Below the pieces are notes generated by a model that was not told the DNA's origin, did not search any database, and saw nothing but the letters and a program-made list of their open reading frames with translations. The translations under genes were made by a program, and so were the position numbers. From Acidobacteriota bacterium (GTDB taxonomy: Bacteria; Acidobacteriota; Vicinamibacteria; Vicinamibacterales; 2-12-FULL-66-21), in the NCBI GenBank assembly GCA_003222675.1, contig QHWT01000041.1, positions 55,196-93,350 on the forward strand: 38,155 bases of DNA, written 5' to 3'. Position 1 is the stretch's first letter; each line of letters opens with the position of its first letter. Of the stretch, positions 15,641 to 23,293 are shown one piece after another.

Positions 15641-15780
15641 GGGGATTTAGGAATTTGGGAATTTGGGAATTTGGGAATTTGGGAATTTGGTGATTGCACC
15701 TCTCAAAAGCACGCGCGATAGCGCGTGCCACACCAGATCACCAAATCACCAAATCTCCAAATCACGAAATCTCCAGATCA
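15641..15780. repeat. GGGAATTT tandem repeat with nested hairpins
   Basis: Five copies of a GGGAATTT-type unit (15641-15690) and a second run of ATCACCAA-type units (15731-15780) flank a hairpin GCACGCGC-GATA-GCGCGTGC (15709-15728). The outer arms ATTTGGTGAT (15685-15694) and ATCACCAAAT (15737-15746) also pair perfectly. It lies between convergent genes and could act as a bidirectional terminator. The stop of the DUF1634 gene falls inside its right edge. Confidence 0.85.
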
Positions 15781-16089
15781 CCCGGGTTTCACGTTATGGA
15801 CCGCCACGCCAATCGTCACGAACAGCACGATCAGCACCACGAGCGTCGTCGTGACGAAGAGCCAGTCGCGCATGCGCGCGTACTCGACGAGGGAAACCAC
15901 GACGCGGAGGATCGGCGTCGCCATCAGAATCATAAGGCCAGCCGTCAGGAGCGCGTTGGCGATCGAGGGCGCGGCGCGCGTGAGAAACAGCGCGAGGCCC
16001 GCGGCCAGGCAGCCGGCCGAGGACAGCACGCCGCCGCGCAGGAGTCGACCCAGATGAGTCTCCAGCCGGCTGATGCCCGCGTCGCTCAT
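15778..16089 (-). CDS. DUF1634 membrane protein
   Basis: 103 aa, DUF1634 family, small integral membrane proteins commonly encoded next to TauE/SafE exporters. ISRLETHLGRLLRGGVLSSAGCLAAGLALFL is the first helix region. ALLTAGLMILMATPILRVVVSLVEYARMRDWLF contains the family's T-P-I-x-R-V motif. WLFVTTTLVVLIVLFVTIGV is the third helix. The ATG overlaps the TauE stop (ATGA), so translation is coupled. Its function is unknown; partnership with the exporter is suggested by the consistent pairing known for this family. Confidence 0.87.
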   Translation of the reverse strand: MSDAGISRLETHLGRLLRGGVLSSAGCLAAGLALFLTRAAPSIANALLTAGLMILMATPILRVVVSLVEYARMRDWLFVTTTLVVLIVLFVTIGVAVHNVKPG

Positions 16090-16907
16090 CGCAGCCCCTT
16101 CACGAAATAGAGCAGCGACACCGAGCCGAGCACGATCGCCATCAGCAGCTTGAGCCATTTCGCGCGCGCGCGTCCGCCGAACCAGAACCCGGCGGACGAT
16201 CCGAGCAACACCCCGAGCACTGCGGCCGCCGCGACCGGCGGAATCACGTACCCGCGCGCGTACTGAATCGGCACCGACGACACGGCCGTCACTCCGATCA
16301 TCAACGCGCTCGTCGCTGCGGCAGCGCGCATCGGTACGCCGCACCACGCGTTCAGGATTGGAACCTTCAGAATGCCGCCGCCGATCCCGAGCGAACCGGA
16401 GACGCCGCCGGCGACCAGCGACGCACACAACGCGAGCGGCAGCCGCCGCACGCGGTAGACGACTTCGCGGCCACTCTCGCTTTCGTAGAAGCGGCCACCG
16501 AGCGGTCCCGGATCCGCCTCGGCCTCCAGCACATTGCGCCGCTCGAGCCGCGACAGCATGAGAACCGCGATGGCGGCCGTCACGGTCGCGAAAAGGCGAT
16601 TGAGGAGCGTCTCCGACATGTGCTCGACGAGCACGCCGAGCGTCAGGCCGCCTATCGTCGACATGATCTCGAGCAGCATGCCGAGCCGCAAATTGATCAG
16701 CTGACGTCCAGCCGTACCGGCAGAGACGACGCTCGATGTCGCAATGACCGTCATGAGGCTCACCGCCGCGGCCACCTTGAATTCAAAGCCAAGGCCCACA
16801 TTGAGGAACGGCACGAGAAACACGCCGCCGCCCAGGCCGAGCAGCGATCCAAGGCAACCGCCCACCGCGCCGGCAGCGATGACGGCAATCACGACGGAGA
16901 GGGTCAT
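16086..16907 (-). CDS. TauE/SafE-family sulfite/sulfur-anion exporter
   Basis: Integral membrane protein of 273 aa in the TauE/SafE (DUF81) family, which exports sulfite, sulfoacetate or related anions. The two family repeats are visible: GGCLGSLLGLGGGVFLVPFL near the N-terminus and GGVSGSLGIGGGILKVPILN in the middle, each a glycine-rich loop with the GxGGG-x-(L/K)VP pattern. About eight hydrophobic helices are present. The start at 16907 is the first Met before the hydrophobic core; the open frame upstream is unrelated. It is divergent from the persulfide dioxygenase gene, with 75 bp between the starts, so export of sulfite or thiosulfate made from persulfide is a reasonable inference. Confidence 0.9.
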   Translation of the reverse strand: MTLSVVIAVIAAGAVGGCLGSLLGLGGGVFLVPFLNVGLGFEFKVAAAVSLMTVIATSSVVSAGTAGRQLINLRLGMLLEIMSTIGGLTLGVLVEHMSETLLNRLFATVTAAIAVLMLSRLERRNVLEAEADPGPLGGRFYESESGREVVYRVRRLPLALCASLVAGGVSGSLGIGGGILKVPILNAWCGVPMRAAAATSALMIGVTAVSSVPIQYARGYVIPPVAAAAVLGVLLGSSAGFWFGGRARAKWLKLLMAIVLGSVSLLYFVKGLR

Positions 16908-16982
16908 GCGGTGGGCTTCTGACGCGGTCGCGCGGGTGCTATCATCAATTGCAGACGCGGTCAGGCACCGCGATTTTATCCC

Positions 16983-18353
16983 ATGTTCCAGCGATTCTTC
17001 GAGGAAGGGCTCGCGCAGAGCTCCTTTCTGATCGGGTGCGACCGCACGAAGCGCGCCGTGGTGATCGATCCACGACGAGACGCCGGCGTCTACCTGGCCG
17101 CCGCGCGCCAGAACGGCCTCACGATCACGCACGCGATCGAAACGCACATTCACGCGGACTTCGTGTCGGGCGCGCGAGAGCTCGCCGCAGTCGGCGCCCG
17201 CGTCATCGCCGGTCCGGGCTCCGGTCTCGCATTCGAGCACGAAGAACCAGTGGACGAGGAGCAGTTGAGCGTCGGCGATCTCACACTGACGCTGCTGCAC
17301 ACGCCGGGTCATACGCCCGAGCACGTCTCAGTGCTGGTCGAACATCCCGGTGAGCCGCGGCGTTTGTTCACTGGCGACCTGCTGTTTGTCGGTGCGGTTG
17401 GCCGGCCGGATCTCCTCGGCGAGGCACAAGCCCGTCGGCTCGCCGAGCAGCTGTTCACATCGCTTCAGCGGGTGATGGAGCTCGACGATGAGATCGAGGT
17501 GCACCCCGGGCACGGCGCAGGATCGCTCTGCGGTGCTGAGATCGGGAAGGAACCCTCGTCGACGATCGGTCGCGAACGCGCGCAGAATCCCATGGTTCGT
17601 CTCACCGATCGAACGGCGTTCGTCGAGGGGGTGCTCGGAGATCTGCCGGACACGCCGCCATATTTCGCGCGGACGAAGCACGTCAACCAGCACGGCCCTA
17701 ACGTGCTCGGGCTCGCTGACGGCATGCTCCGTGTTCCACCGATTCGGCCAGCCGCCGCTGCCGCGCTCGTCGCCGACGGCGCGATCGTCATCGATCTGCG
17801 GACGCCGGAGGCCTTCGGCACGGGCCACCCCGAGGCGGCGATCAACATCGCCTTGGGGCCGAAGGTGGGTTACTGGGCGGGTTGGGTCATTTCGCCGGGC
17901 GCGCCGCTGATCCTGCTCGCTGAAGATTCGAAACAGGTCCCTGAAGCGGCCGCGCAGCTGCTCCGCGTCGGGTTCGAGCGGATCGAAGGCTACATTTCGG
18001 GTGGCACCCAGAGCTGGCGTGTCGACAGGCTGCCGATGCGGTCGCTCGAGCAGATTTCGGTCTCCGAATTACGGGCCGCGCTGACATCACCCGCGAAGGA
18101 TCCAATCCACCTCGTCGACGTCCGCAGTCGGCGGGAATGGCGCGCCGGGCACATCGACGGCGCGGTCAACATTCCGCTCGGCGAAGTTGTGGCGCACGCG
18201 GCGACGCTGCCGCAGGATGCGGTGATCGCGACCATCTGCGAAGGCGGGGTGCGTTCGAGCCTTGCGGCGAGCCTCCTCGCGCAGGAGGGGATCAGCCGGA
18301 TCGTCAACGTCGTGGGAGGCTTCGCCGCGTATCGCGCGCTCGAGACGACATAA
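16983..18353 (+). CDS. Persulfide dioxygenase-rhodanese fusion (ETHE1/CstB-like)
   Basis: 456 aa. The N-terminal metallo-beta-lactamase fold (about 1-230) has THIHADF (H55, H57, D59), PGHTPEH (H110) and FTGDLLF (D132). This is the pattern of mononuclear-iron persulfide dioxygenases, where Phe replaces the second His of the HxHxDH motif. Two rhodanese domains follow. The first (about 250-345, VIDLRTPEAFGTGHPEAAIN) has no catalytic Cys in its loop and is probably structural. The second (about 358-455, LVDVRSRREWRAGHIDGAVN) has the active-site loop ICEGGVRSS with Cys419. It would oxidise glutathione or low-molecular-weight persulfide and transfer sulfane sulfur, giving sulfite or thiosulfate. 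It is divergent from the TauE-like exporter, and no CstR-type regulator is visible. Confidence 0.92.
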   Translation: MFQRFFEEGLAQSSFLIGCDRTKRAVVIDPRRDAGVYLAAARQNGLTITHAIETHIHADFVSGARELAAVGARVIAGPGSGLAFEHEEPVDEEQLSVGDLTLTLLHTPGHTPEHVSVLVEHPGEPRRLFTGDLLFVGAVGRPDLLGEAQARRLAEQLFTSLQRVMELDDEIEVHPGHGAGSLCGAEIGKEPSSTIGRERAQNPMVRLTDRTAFVEGVLGDLPDTPPYFARTKHVNQHGPNVLGLADGMLRVPPIRPAAAAALVADGAIVIDLRTPEAFGTGHPEAAINIALGPKVGYWAGWVISPGAPLILLAEDSKQVPEAAAQLLRVGFERIEGYISGGTQSWRVDRLPMRSLEQISVSELRAALTSPAKDPIHLVDVRSRREWRAGHIDGAVNIPLGEVVAHAATLPQDAVIATICEGGVRSSLAASLLAQEGISRIVNVVGGFAAYRALETT

Positions 18354-18364
18354 AAGCCCAACAG

Positions 18365-18411
18365 GAGAGCAGGAGGTCAGGAGAACCTCAAGAGAAGAAG
18401 CTCCTGCTCTC
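18365..18411. terminator. Stem-loop after the persulfide dioxygenase gene
   Basis: GAGAGCAGGAG (18365-18375) and CTCCTGCTCTC (18401-18411) form a perfect 11-bp stem with a 25-nt loop, starting 12 bp after the stop codon. There is no T-run, so this is a weak terminator candidate or another repeat-derived hairpin. Confidence 0.45.
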
Positions 18412-18462
18412 GTATCATCTCGTGATCTCGAATATCAACTTTCACGCTATTTCTCAAAACCC

Positions 18463-19287
18463 GTGCCTCTGACGCCAGGATTGAAGCTCGCGCAATACGA
18501 AGTGGTCGCGCCGATTGGCGCGGGCGGCATGGGCGAAGTCTATCGCGCGCGAGACTCGCGGCTGGCGCGCGACGTGGCGATCAAGATCATGGCGGACCAC
18601 GTCGCCGGCGATCCCGAGATGCGCGCGCGCTTCGAGTCGGAGGCGCGCGCCGTCGCCGCCGTTTCGCACCCCTGCATCCTGTCGATCTTCGAGCTCGCAA
18701 TGGTGGACGGCCTCCTCTTCGCCGTCATGGAACTTCTTGACGGGGAATCGCTGCGAGCGCGTCTCGAGAACGGGCGTCTGCCATGGCGGCAGGCCGTGGA
18801 GATTGCCGCCGACATCGCGGAAGGACTCGCTGTCGCGCACGCGCACGGGGTCATCCATCGCGACCTTAAACCCGAGAATCTGTTCCTGACGCGCAGTGGT
18901 TCCGTCAAGATCCTCGACTTCGGCCTCGCGCTGCACAGAATGCCCTCGGCCGGCGGCGCAGGCGATCCGACATTCGTGCACACCGCGGCGGGCATCGTCC
19001 TCGGCACGTTTGGCTACATCTCGCCGGAGCAGGTGCTCGGCCAGACGGTGGACGGCCGCAGTGACGTCTTCGCTCTCGGCTGCGTGCTGTACGAGATGCT
19101 GAGCGGCGAGCGCCTGTTCACTGGCGGCACGCCGCAGGAAGTCATCGCCAACGTGCTGCAGGGTCGCCGGCCGGAGCTCGCCGCCTTCGATCCGCTCACG
19201 CACCGTCGCGTCGATTCGAATCGGCGCGGGACGCGGCGATGGCGCTGCGAGCGCTGCTCACCGGTTCCGCCGCCGCACCGGTCCTGA
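18463..19287 (+). pseudogene. Ser/Thr protein kinase, N-terminal part of a split gene
   Basis: Hanks-type kinase domain, 274 codons from a GTG at 18463; upstream in-frame residues are spacer. The glycine loop is IGAGGMGEVY (19-27), the ATP-anchoring Lys is in VAIK (K41), the catalytic loop is HRDLKPEN (D134), and DFG is at 152. The activation segment ends in GTFGYISPEQ, followed by DVFALGCVLYEMLSGE. The reading frame then leaves the kinase family after FDPLTHR: the remaining residues are out of frame. The expected C-lobe end (RRFESARDAAMALRALL) is encoded in another frame from about 19214. Some 12-16 codons of the C-lobe appear to be missing. The kinase core looks intact apart from its last helix, so partial function cannot be excluded. 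Confidence 0.85.
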
Positions 19288-20687
19288 AAGGCGTGGCGCG
19301 GACGCGGAGCAAGTCGCTCGCCGTGCTGCCGTTCACCAGCGCCGGCACGGATCAGCAGATCGAATACATCACGGACGGCATCAGCGAAAGTATCATCAAC
19401 AGCCTTTCGCAGCTGCCGGGGCTGCGCGTCGTGCCGCGCAGCGTCACCTTCCGGTATAAGGGTGTGCACGTCGATCCGGCGACGGTAGGGCTCGCGCTCA
19501 ATGCGCGCACGATCTTGACGGGCCGCGTACTGCAGCAGGGTGACGAGCTGAATATACAGGTAGAGCTCATCGACACGGCGACCGAATCGCAGCTGTGGGG
19601 CGAGCAGTTCCGTCAGGCGTCGAGCGGACTGATGGCGGTGCAGGAAGCGATCGCCTGGCAGATCTCCGAGGCGCTGCGGCTGAAGTTGAGCGGCGCGCAG
19701 AAGAAGCGGCTGAAGAAACGGGCGACCGTGCAGCCCGAGGCCTACCAGGAATATCTGCGCGGACGATACCACTGGAATTCATGGACCTTCGACGGGTTCC
19801 GGCGCGCGCTGGATCACTTCGAGCGCGCGATCGGGCACGACCCGCTGTATGCAGAAGCATGGGCCGGTCTCGGCGACACGTTCGGTGTGATGGCGTACTA
19901 CGGTCTCGCGCAGCCGTCCGACGCGTATCCGCGGGCGCGCGCTGCGGCCCTCAGGGCGATCGAGCTGAATCCGGAGCTCGCCGATCCCCATGTCACGCTG
20001 GGCATCCAGCGCATGTTCTATGAGTGGCACTGGAGCGAAGCAAAGACCTCGTTCAAGAAGGCCATCGCGCTCAATCCAAAACTCGCGCGCGCGCAACTGC
20101 TCTACGCGCTGTATTGCACGGCCGCGGGGCGACACGAGGACGCGCTTCGGCTGATGCGCACAGCGCGCGACCTCGAGCCGCTCTCGCCCGTCGTCAACAT
20201 GGGAACCGCGTGGGCGCTCCATTTCGCAGGCCGCGAAGAGGAGGCGGTACTGGAGACGCTGCGTGTCGAGGAGCTCTCGCCCGGTTTCGAAGAAGCGGGC
20301 AACATACGCTCGCTCTGCCTCGAACAGCTCGGTCGCTTCGATGAGGCGGTAGAAGTCATGACGCGGCAGCGCTGCTGGGGACTGCCGCTCGACGGCGCGG
20401 CGTTGAAGCAGGCGTTCGCGGCCGGCGGCGAGACTGGGTATTGGCAGCGGAAGCTCGAACTGCTCGATCAGGTCGAGGAGGTGCCATCATCAGCGCGCCG
20501 ACTCCAGACGGCGGTTGCCCTGGTGCACGTCGGCCGATCCGACGAGGCGGTGGCAAACCTCGAGCAGGCTGTCGACAAGCGGAACGGAATGGGCGTATTT
20601 CTGAAAGTGGATCCGTGTTTCGCGCCGCTACGGCAGCATTCGAGATTCATTGCGCTGGCAAAGCGCGTCGGGATTCCTTCCGCCTGA
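19239..20687 (+). pseudogene. TolB-like/TPR C-terminal half of the split kinase gene
   Basis: 482 codons in a different frame from the kinase, overlapping it by 49 bp. The first residues (MALRALLTG) are the remnant of the kinase C-lobe. Residues 25-130 are a FlgO/TolB-type domain: SLAVLPFTSAG, TDGISESIINSLSQLPGLRV and the closing LTGRVLQQGDELNIQVELID. About 165-475 hold TPR-like helix pairs (AEAWAGLGDTFGVMAYYG, ADPHVTLGIQRMFYEWHWSE, GRHEDALRLMRTARDLEPLS). In related one-piece proteins the kinase and these domains are fused. The ATG at 19239 could allow separate translation, but no ribosome binding site is evident. Its stop lies inside a dispersed repeat. Confidence 0.82.
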
Positions 20688-20850
20688 CCAGCCTCCGCCA
20701 AGGCTACGGCGGTCCGCCGACCCGCCTCCGCGTAAAGCTACGGCGCGTCCGCCGAAGCCTTCGGCGAAGGCGGAAGCGCTTCGCGCGGAAGGCGGAAGGC
20801 GGAAGCCACAAGAGTGTTTGAGTTCAACCTGGTGGGCTTCCGCCTTGAGG
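20678..20850. repeat. Dispersed palindromic repeat cluster between convergent genes
   Basis: The block 20678-20719 is identical in inverse to 11749-11790 in the methylase gene. It continues with alternating CGGCGGACG/GAAGGCGGAAG units to the end motif GGAAGCCACAAGAG (20801-20814), and a partial copy (GGGCTTCCGCC) follows at 20834-20844. The left edge supplies the stop codon of the TPR gene. Confidence 0.85.
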
Positions 20851-20857
20851 CGAAAGA

Positions 20858-21571
20858 TCATTTGTGCTGCGATAGATTTTTCGGCGACCGCTGATTGAGC
20901 AGATCGATCATCGGCTTCGCCGCGGCCGGCACGTCGACTCCTGCCTTCACGATGTCGCGCGCGGAGATCTCGCGACCATAGACCGACTTGTTGGCCTCGC
21001 CATCTTCGCGCAGCGTCGAGCCCTCCAGCGAGACGCCGGCGAACAATCCCCTCGCACGCGAGTACGTGAGCATCTCTGCGTTCATCACGATATCCGTCGA
21101 GGCGCCGGCCGTCCGGCCCTTCGGTCCGGCGGCCGCGGACGCGTCCGCTCCGAGCTTCACTTTGCTTCCGAGCACCGAACGCGCGCCCCGGTCGTTCATG
21201 ACGAGCAGGACGTAATCGGTCGCCTCGCCGCCAAGCTGCGCCCCGATGCTGGCGCCTTCGAGCGCGAACAACGCGGGCGCACTCCATGGACCGTCGAGGT
21301 TGTCACCGGTGCGGCAAGTGATCGCCCCACGGCCATAACTGGCACCCACACCCATCGCGACCTTCTTCACCGATGGAAAGACAATCACGCACTCGGCTTT
21401 ATCGAGCAGGTCCTTCGGGATGCCATCTGGTATGTCGAGAATCTCTTTCATGACCGTCGCGCATTCGCGCAATCGATCTTCTTCCTTGCCCTGTGCGCCC
21501 ACAGTTGCGACCGCCAGCGCGGTCAGCGCCGCCAGGGCTGCCAGTCGTACCGCCAAACGTCTCGGTCTCAT
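20858..21571 (-). CDS. SYLF-domain lipid-binding protein (Ysc84-like), exported
   Basis: 237 aa from the ATG at 21571, chosen because GAGGAG lies 6 nt upstream; an earlier ATG would add eight residues. A signal peptide (MRPRRLAVRLAALAALTALAVATVGAQG) is followed by a SYLF/Ysc84 domain. That domain contains ATVMKEILDIPDGIPKDLLD, AECVIVFPSVKKVAMGVGASYGRG, GPWSAPALFALEGASIGAQLGG and RSRGLFAGVSLEGSTL-like residues (YSRARGLFAGVSLEGSTLR). The family binds phospholipids, and bacterial members are exported proteins of uncertain role. No operon partner is visible; it converges on the TPR gene across a repeat. Confidence 0.92.
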   Translation of the reverse strand: MRPRRLAVRLAALAALTALAVATVGAQGKEEDRLRECATVMKEILDIPDGIPKDLLDKAECVIVFPSVKKVAMGVGASYGRGAITCRTGDNLDGPWSAPALFALEGASIGAQLGGEATDYVLLVMNDRGARSVLGSKVKLGADASAAAGPKGRTAGASTDIVMNAEMLTYSRARGLFAGVSLEGSTLREDGEANKSVYGREISARDIVKAGVDVPAAAKPMIDLLNQRSPKNLSQHK

Positions 21572-21654
21572 ATGCAGCTCCTCGTTCGAAAGCATGTCCC
21601 CAGTCTAACCAGAACCCTGGAAGCGTAAAACCTCAAGCACTGAGCACCGGGGAA

Positions 21655-22262
21655 ACCTGTTAGAGTTCTCTCGCCTCCTGTCGCTGCGCACGCGCCTGAT
21701 TCTCGCGTTTCTGCTGCTGCAGCTCAACATGAATCGCACACTGGGCGCGATCCTGACGCTGGCGCGGTCGGACCAGGGTGGATCCCGTTCGCGATCGATC
21801 CGCGCGGGCAGCTCGATACGCCCGACCCAGGTCAGCGCGCCAGTCTCGACTCGTTGCAAGTGCAGCAGAACGCGCAGGGGACAAACCTCGCCGTGTGGGC
21901 GACTGGGTGATCGTGACGAAGAAGGATCAGTCGGGATTGACGTTCGGCATCGCCCGGCTGCTCGGCGAGTCGCGGCGCGAGATTCGGCGTGCATCCGTGC
22001 GCAACCTGTCGCTCGGTCTCCTCGTCGTCGGCCTCGCGATCGTCGGCATCGTGCCGATTTCGCACTGCATGACGGAACGGCTCCGCGCGCTGACCGGCGG
22101 CGTGCGGCAGCTCGCGGCGGGTGACTTCCACGCATGAGTGCCCGCGGGCCCGGCGAACGAGTTCGGCGTACTCGCCCGCGCGTTCAATCAGATGGCGCAG
22201 GATCTCGACCATCACCAGGCGTTTGCGATCGCGCAGGAGCGCCTGCATCGTGAGCTGGAGCG
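21655..22262 (+). pseudogene. Decayed HAMP-containing membrane sensor (probable SpoIIE-type phosphatase or kinase)
   Basis: Remnants in several frames, none with an intact start. SRLLSLRTRLILAFLLL (from about 21670) is a first membrane helix. WIPFAIDPRGQLDTPDPGQR (from about 21779) and VGDWVIVTKKDQSGLTFGIA (from about 21900) belong to the extracytoplasmic sensor. LLVVGLAIVGIVPIS is a second helix, and LRALTGGVRQLAAGDFHA is the start of HAMP. An in-frame TGA at 22135 replaces the next codon; the frame then continues with PANEFGVLARAFNQMAQDL and QERLHRELE before stopping at a palindromic repeat. The output domain is gone. Upstream the frame changes at about 21720 and near 21890. Confidence 0.75.
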
Positions 22263-22284
22263 GCTTCCACCTTCAGGTGGAAGC
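22263..22284. terminator. Palindrome GCTTCCACC-TTCA-GGTGGAAGC
   Basis: A perfect 9-bp stem with a TTCA loop ends the decayed sensor, and its loop contains the panE stop codon (22273-22275). It belongs to the same repeat family as 29849-29921. Confidence 0.7.
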
Positions 22285-23202
22285 TCCATCTGCATGCAGT
22301 TTCAGAACCGCATACAGCGTCGCGGCGATCGGTGTGGGAATCCCCAGCTTGGCTCCGCGGCGCACGACCGAACCCTGCAGCGCCTCGACCTCGATCCGTT
22401 TTCCCAGTGAAAGATCGATCAGCAGCGACGAGCGCATCGATCCCGGGATTCCCTCGACGTAGGGCCCGATCCGATCGACGACGTCGGAGGCGACAGGAAT
22501 GCCTTCTGCGCGAGCGATCCTCTCGATCTCACGCGCGGCATCGAGGAACCGCGCGCGTGTGAATGGATCCGCCCACACCGGACCCACCGGCAGCCGCGCC
22601 GCGCCGGTGAAGCCGGCCAGCGTCGCCAGGAAAATGAACTTTTCCCAGATGGGAATGCGGGCGTCGGCTACCGCCTCCGTCTGGATGTCGGCGCCTGCCA
22701 TCGCGGCCTGGATTCGCGAGACCCGGTCGGTCACCTTCGACAGATCGCCAAACACTTCACCAAACACGATCCGCCGGTGTGTGCCGGTCTGGACGATCAC
22801 ACCAGGCGTCTCCAGCGCCGTCGCGATATACGTCGTCCCGCCGAGCGTCCGCGCCTCGCCCGCAATCGCTGCGACATCCGAAACGCTGTCGACGCCGTTC
22901 TGAACCGTAAGGACGGACGTCCTCGAGCCGAGGAGCGGCGCAATCAACGGCATCGCCGCGGCATTGTCGTAGGCCTTCACCGAAACGAGCACGACATCGA
23001 CGGGTCCGACGCGCGATGTGTCTTCCTCCGCGCGCACTTTCGTCACGACGTCGCCCAGGGGACTGCGAATCTGAAGCCCGCGTTCGCGCATGGCGGCCAG
23101 GTGCGCGCCGCGCGCAATGAACGCGACGTCGTGCCCCGCCCGTGCCAGGCGCGCGCCGTAAAAGCCGCCGACCGCTCCCGAACCCAGAATCGCGAAGGTC
23201 AT
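22273..23202 (-). CDS. panE: 2-dehydropantoate 2-reductase (ketopantoate reductase)
   Basis: 309 aa. NADPH-dependent reductase that makes pantoate from ketopantoate in coenzyme A synthesis. The Rossmann motif is FAILGSGAVGGFYGARLARAG (GxGxxG at 7-12). VVLVSVKAYD holds the conserved Lys (about 73), LTVQNGVDS the NG pair, and SSLLIDLSLGKRIEVEALQG the C-terminal-domain Ser and Glu that bind substrate. The start at 23202 has GGAAAAG just upstream, and the longer open frame before it is spacer. The C-terminus (GAST) is encoded by a palindromic repeat. Some family members act on other 2-keto acids; the isolated location gives no pathway context. Confidence 0.9.
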   Translation of the reverse strand: MTFAILGSGAVGGFYGARLARAGHDVAFIARGAHLAAMRERGLQIRSPLGDVVTKVRAEEDTSRVGPVDVVLVSVKAYDNAAAMPLIAPLLGSRTSVLTVQNGVDSVSDVAAIAGEARTLGGTTYIATALETPGVIVQTGTHRRIVFGEVFGDLSKVTDRVSRIQAAMAGADIQTEAVADARIPIWEKFIFLATLAGFTGAARLPVGPVWADPFTRARFLDAAREIERIARAEGIPVASDVVDRIGPYVEGIPGSMRSSLLIDLSLGKRIEVEALQGSVVRRGAKLGIPTPIAATLYAVLKLHADGAST

Positions 23203-23293
23203 GTGCTTTTCCGCCGGAACTTTAGCACGCGTGCTAGAATTCCCGGTCTGCCACCATTGGCGCTGCGCGGTGGCGGGCTCGCCCGGAGGGGGC

